A stretch of 64,000 bases of DNA. It comes from Paenibacillus dendritiformis (lineage in GTDB: Bacteria; Bacillota; Bacilli; Paenibacillales; Paenibacillaceae). Both the position numbers and the translations under genes were made by a program. This document shows, piece after piece, positions 61,389 through 64,000 of this stretch (position 1 is the first letter of the stretch; each line of letters opens with the position of its first letter). The notes below the pieces were generated by a model that saw only the letters and a program-made list of their open reading frames with translations, was not told where the DNA came from and made no database searches. The DNA lies in assembly GCF_945605565.1 (NCBI RefSeq), contig NZ_OX216966.1, forward strand, positions 1,415,001 to 1,479,000, read 5' to 3'.

Positions 61389-61955
61389 TTATCTGTTCGC
61401 GGACGGGTAGTGCAGCAGGGTCATGTAGCGTATGGTGCGGTCGGTGCGGTTCGTGTATGTATGAACCTGGTCGGCGGTGAAGCGCATCGTCGTCTTCGGC
61501 TCCAGCACGTATTCGTCGCCGCCCAGCGAGACGTGAAGCACGCCATCAATCACCATGATGAACTCCTCGACACCGTCGTAGTGGGCTTCCGACACATGGG
61601 AGCAGCCCGGGTCCACCTCTACGCTGTACACCTCGAACCCCTTGTCCTGTTCAAAAGGAAAAATAGGAAACGTGCGGTATGCCCCTTCTTCCTCCACCAG
61701 CGGGGTAATATCCTCTATCTTAACGATCGACACGCTCGGCGTCGATTCTTCCATCAGGGTCGCGAAGGAGATGCGCAGACCATTCACAATTTTCCATAAT
61801 ACTGAAATGGTCGGATTCGATTCCCCTCGCTCGATTTGCCCGAGCATGCCTTTGCTGACGCCGGACATGTCCGAGACCTGGTCCAGGCTCAGTCCCCGCG
61901 ATTTGCGGATCTCTTGAAGGTTTTTCCCGATTTTTTTGTGGATCGGTTCTTGCAT
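61389..61955 (-). CDS. XRE-family regulator with C-terminal cupin
   Basis: Transcription factor of 188 residues: an XRE helix-turn-helix at about 8-65 (GKNLQEIRKSRGLSLDQVSDMSGVSKGMLGQIERGESNPTISVLWKIVNGL) and a cupin_2 sensor domain at about 105-182 (PGCSHVSEAHYDGVEEFIMVIDGVLHVSLGGDEYVLEPKTTMRFTADQVHTYTN). Such proteins often sense amino acids or related small molecules. The ATG at 61955 has GAGAGGAGAA upstream; the longest frame adds an unrelated N-terminus. It is divergent from tdh-kbl across 163 bases with a large dyad, so control of threonine catabolism is likely. Confidence 0.9.
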   Translation of the reverse strand: MQEPIHKKIGKNLQEIRKSRGLSLDQVSDMSGVSKGMLGQIERGESNPTISVLWKIVNGLRISFATLMEESTPSVSIVKIEDITPLVEEEGAYRTFPIFPFEQDKGFEVYSVEVDPGCSHVSEAHYDGVEEFIMVIDGVLHVSLGGDEYVLEPKTTMRFTADQVHTYTNRTDRTIRYMTLLHYPSANR

Positions 61956-62010
61956 GGCGGTTCTCCTCTCCCACTCTGTACCGGATATCTCAAAACAATA
62001 CAAAAGACCA

Positions 62011-62048
62011 TGTACAATATAATGCACATTTGTGTAGTATATTGTACA
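62011..62048. promoter_or_regulatory. Large dyad between the XRE-cupin gene and tdh
   Basis: A perfect 11-base inverted repeat TGTACAATATA (62011-62021) and TATATTGTACA (62038-62048) with a partly symmetrical centre (TGCACA/TGTGTA). It lies in the shared regulatory region, so it is the best candidate operator. For tdh, TTGGTA and TATGTA spaced by 18 bases downstream could be the promoter. Confidence 0.6.
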
Positions 62049-62118
62049 ACAGCATGAAGTACTTGGTATCCGTTTTCTTTCTATTGTATGTAAAAAATAT
62101 GGGAGGAGCAATCCGTAA

Positions 62119-63162
62119 ATGACAGCGACGATGATCGGTTTGGTCAAGGCAGAACGCAAGCCTGGAGCCGTCTTGAAGGAAGTACCGGTTCCGGCGTACG
62201 GCCCGGATGAAGTGTTGGTTCGCGTCAAGGCGTCCTCCATCTGCGGAACGGACGTTCATATTTATAAATGGGATGATTGGGCGGCCCGTACGGTCGTCAC
62301 TCCGAATGTGTTCGGGCACGAATTTGCCGGCATCGTGGAGGCTGTCGGCGACCGGGTGACGAACGTGAAGGTCGGCGATCATGTATCGGGGGAAGGCCAT
62401 GTCGTCTGCGGCGTATGCAAATCGTGCCGCACCGGCAACGCCCATGTCTGCCCGCATACCCGGAGCTTCGGGATTACGCTGCCCGGCTGCTTCGGCGAAT
62501 ACGCCGTCCTGCGGGCCAGCAATGTCATCCAGAACGACCCTAAGCTTCCGTTTGAAATCGCTTGCTTGCAGGATCCGCTCGGCAATGCCGTGCAGACGGT
62601 GCTGGCCGGAGACATTGTCGGCAAGAGCGTCGCGGTCGTCGGCGTCGGCCCGATCGGGCTGATGGCGATTGCGGTCGCGAAGGCTTGCGGCAGCGGAACG
62701 ATTATTGCGGTGGATATCAATCCGTACCGGCTGGAGATGGCGAAGACGATGGGGGCGGATGTCATCGTCAACAGCAAGGAAGTGAATTCGGTGCAGGCGA
62801 TCCGGGAGGCGACGAACGGGGAAGGCGCGGAAGTGGTGCTGGAGATGTCCGGCCATCCCGATGCGATTCGCGACGCGTTGAAGGCGGCGGCCCAAGCCGG
62901 CCGCGTCTCGCTTCTGGGCATTCCGAGCAAGGAGGTAGCCTTCGATCTCGCGGAGGATGTCATTTTCAAAGGGCTGCAACTGGTAGGCATTACCGGACGC
63001 CGCATGTATGATACGTGGTATCAGCTCAAAGGTCTGCTCGAACGGGGCCGAATCGATCTGACGCCGATCATTACGCACCGGCTTACGCTCGACCGGTATG
63101 AGGAAGCGTTCGACTTGATGTCTTCGGGCAATTGCGGCAAAATTGTATTTATTCACCAGTAA
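62119..63162 (+). CDS. tdh: L-threonine 3-dehydrogenase
   Basis: Zinc- and NAD-dependent medium-chain dehydrogenase of 347 residues, oxidising L-threonine to 2-amino-3-ketobutyrate. It shows the catalytic zinc site SICGTDVHIYKWDDWA and GHEFAGIVEAVG, the structural zinc Cys cluster GVCKSCRTGNAHVCPHT, and the NAD loop VVGVGPIGLMAIAVAKACG. The YKWDDWA segment is characteristic of threonine dehydrogenase as opposed to sorbitol dehydrogenase. GGGAGGAGC precedes the ATG. The next gene, kbl, carries out the second step, and the XRE-cupin regulator is divergent. Confidence 0.95.
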   Translation: MTATMIGLVKAERKPGAVLKEVPVPAYGPDEVLVRVKASSICGTDVHIYKWDDWAARTVVTPNVFGHEFAGIVEAVGDRVTNVKVGDHVSGEGHVVCGVCKSCRTGNAHVCPHTRSFGITLPGCFGEYAVLRASNVIQNDPKLPFEIACLQDPLGNAVQTVLAGDIVGKSVAVVGVGPIGLMAIAVAKACGSGTIIAVDINPYRLEMAKTMGADVIVNSKEVNSVQAIREATNGEGAEVVLEMSGHPDAIRDALKAAAQAGRVSLLGIPSKEVAFDLAEDVIFKGLQLVGITGRRMYDTWYQLKGLLERGRIDLTPIITHRLTLDRYEEAFDLMSSGNCGKIVFIHQ

Positions 63163-63192
63163 TAATAATTCAAGAGACGGAGGTGCGGCAGC

Positions 63193-64000
63193 ATGGCCGG
63201 ATTTGATGTGATTGAGCAGCAATTGAAGGAATTGAAGGAGTCGGGCCGCTATCGTCCGCTTACCGTATGGGAAGGCGGATCGGATTCCTGGATGACACTG
63301 CAGGGAGGCAAGCGCGTCCTGCAAATGTCGTCGAACAACTATTTGGGGTTGACGCAGCATCCCGCATTGAAGCAGGCGGCCGCGGACGCGATTGCGAAGT
63401 ACGGCGTCGGCGCCGGTTCCGTACGGACGATTACGGGCACGCTCGATATCCATGACGAGCTGGAGCGCCGGCTGGCCGAATTCAAGGGTACGGAGGCGAC
63501 GCTGGTATTCCAGTCGGGCTTCACGACGAACCAGGGGGTGCTGGCCTCGATTCTTGGTCCGGACGATGTCGTCATCAGCGATGAATTGAACCATGCCAGC
63601 ATCATCGACGGGATTCGCCTGACGAAGACGAACAAGCGCATCTATGCGCACAAGGACATGGATCAGCTCGAAGCGGCGCTCAAGGAGAGCGGCGGCTTCC
63701 GGCAGCGGGTCGTCGTCACCGACGGGGTCTTCAGCATGGACGGCGATATCGCTCCGCTGCCGCATATCGTTGAGCTGGCGGAACGGTATGACGCGATCGT
63801 CTATGTCGATGACGCGCATGCCAGCGGCGTGCTCGGGAAGCATGGCAAAGGCTCCACCGATCACTTCGGCCTGCATGGCCGGGTGCATATTCAGGTCGGC
63901 ACGCTGTCGAAGGCGATCGGCGCCGTTGGCGGCTATGTGGCCAGCTCGCATTCATTGAAGGACTACTTGACCAATGTGGCGCGTTCGTTCCTGTTCAGCA
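63193..64000 (+). CDS. kbl: Glycine C-acetyltransferase (2-amino-3-ketobutyrate CoA ligase), 3' end missing
   Basis: PLP enzyme of the alpha-oxoamine synthase family, cleaving 2-amino-3-ketobutyrate with CoA to glycine and acetyl-CoA. The first 269 codons are present and the window ends before the stop; full-length members are about 390-400 residues. Seen are [79 protein letters not shown] and the PLP lysine in [30 protein letters not shown] lies before the ATG at 63193. It follows tdh by 30 bases. BioF is an alternative, but the tdh neighbour decides for Kbl. Confidence 0.93.
   Translation, partial: MAGFDVIEQQLKELKESGRYRPLTVWEGGSDSWMTLQGGKRVLQMSSNNYLGLTQHPALKQAAADAIAKYGVGAGSVRTITGTLDIHDELERRLAEFKGTEATLVFQSGFTTNQGVLASILGPDDVVISDELNHASIIDGIRLTKTNKRIYAHKDMDQLEAALKESGGFRQRVVVTDGVFSMDGDIAPLPHIVELAERYDAIVYVDDAHASGVLGKHGKGSTDHFGLHGRVHIQVGTLSKAIGAVGGYVASSHSLKDYLTNVARSFLFS

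Noticed and set aside
61990..63951. Minus-strand open frame of 653 codons
   Set aside because: It is antisense to tdh and kbl, both of which are clearly real.
1..64000. tRNA, rRNA, prophage genes or complete transposases
   Set aside because: None could be recognised on either strand; only IS-end-like MITEs were seen.

Overview
The window looks like a chromosomal segment of a Paenibacillus-type Firmicute. The evidence is moderately GC-rich coding sequence with strong GGAGG-type ribosome binding sites, S-layer homology (SLH) proteins, several 'copper amine oxidase N-terminal' (CuAO_N1) cell-surface domains, MocR/PadR/XRE-cupin regulators and secreted pore-forming toxins. No rRNA, tRNA, prophage or intact transposase gene was seen. 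Species assignment is inference only.

Layout. 1-2221: end of a Dpp/Opp-type peptide importer (permease tail and two ATPases). 2319-8337: a CPBP membrane protease, an OmpR-type two-component system, a GNAT acetyltransferase and a MarR-MFS efflux pair with twin palindromic operators. 8376-11099: a GH18-like exported hydrolase and two lipoproteins. 11100-13830: an AT-rich patchwork holding a Hint-linked secreted toxin with a putative immunity gene, flanked by fragments of SLH and SUKH-like genes and by degenerate repeats resembling type I-B CRISPR repeats. 13919-19575: a five-gene acyl-CoA catabolism operon (dehydrogenase, SDR, APH-type kinase, acyl-CoA ligase, TetR). 19666-23176: a divergent TetR and rifampicin-phosphotransferase-like gene with a perfect 20-bp palindrome over the start region. 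23289-25681: MocR regulator plus D-Ala-D-Ala ligase. 25730-28658: secreted GH30 glycosidase and a WcbI-like gene.

28795-31011 holds two secreted beta-pore-forming toxins (ETX/MTX2 type and leukocidin/hemolysin type). Each is preceded by a nearly identical promoter-plus-hairpin block, so they look like a duplicated expression cassette carrying different toxins. 31382-33705 is a glutamate-1-semialdehyde aminomutase and an LCP cell-wall protein. Two paralogous three-gene ABC-2 exporters (33952-36621 forward, 40810-43388 reverse) bracket small unknown genes, a Bcp peroxiredoxin and another ABC system. 43539-43999 is a small gene graveyard (MarR and SDR fragments).

44069-48966: an SLH protein and a large secreted Ig-like protein, preceded by a promoter and early terminator that look like an attenuator or small RNA. 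49612-51289: PadR and a HAAS-SEDS fusion. 51718-58424: a polysaccharide deacetylase, then a MoxR-DUF58-transglutaminase operon. 58668-59726: a LacI regulator. 59727-61388: repeat-rich non-coding DNA with two IS-end-like MITEs. 61389-64000: an XRE-cupin regulator divergent from tdh-kbl (threonine to glycine), with kbl cut by the window end.

Coordinates of starts were moved from the longest open frame to the start best supported by a Shine-Dalgarno sequence, signal peptide or family N-terminus where these disagreed.
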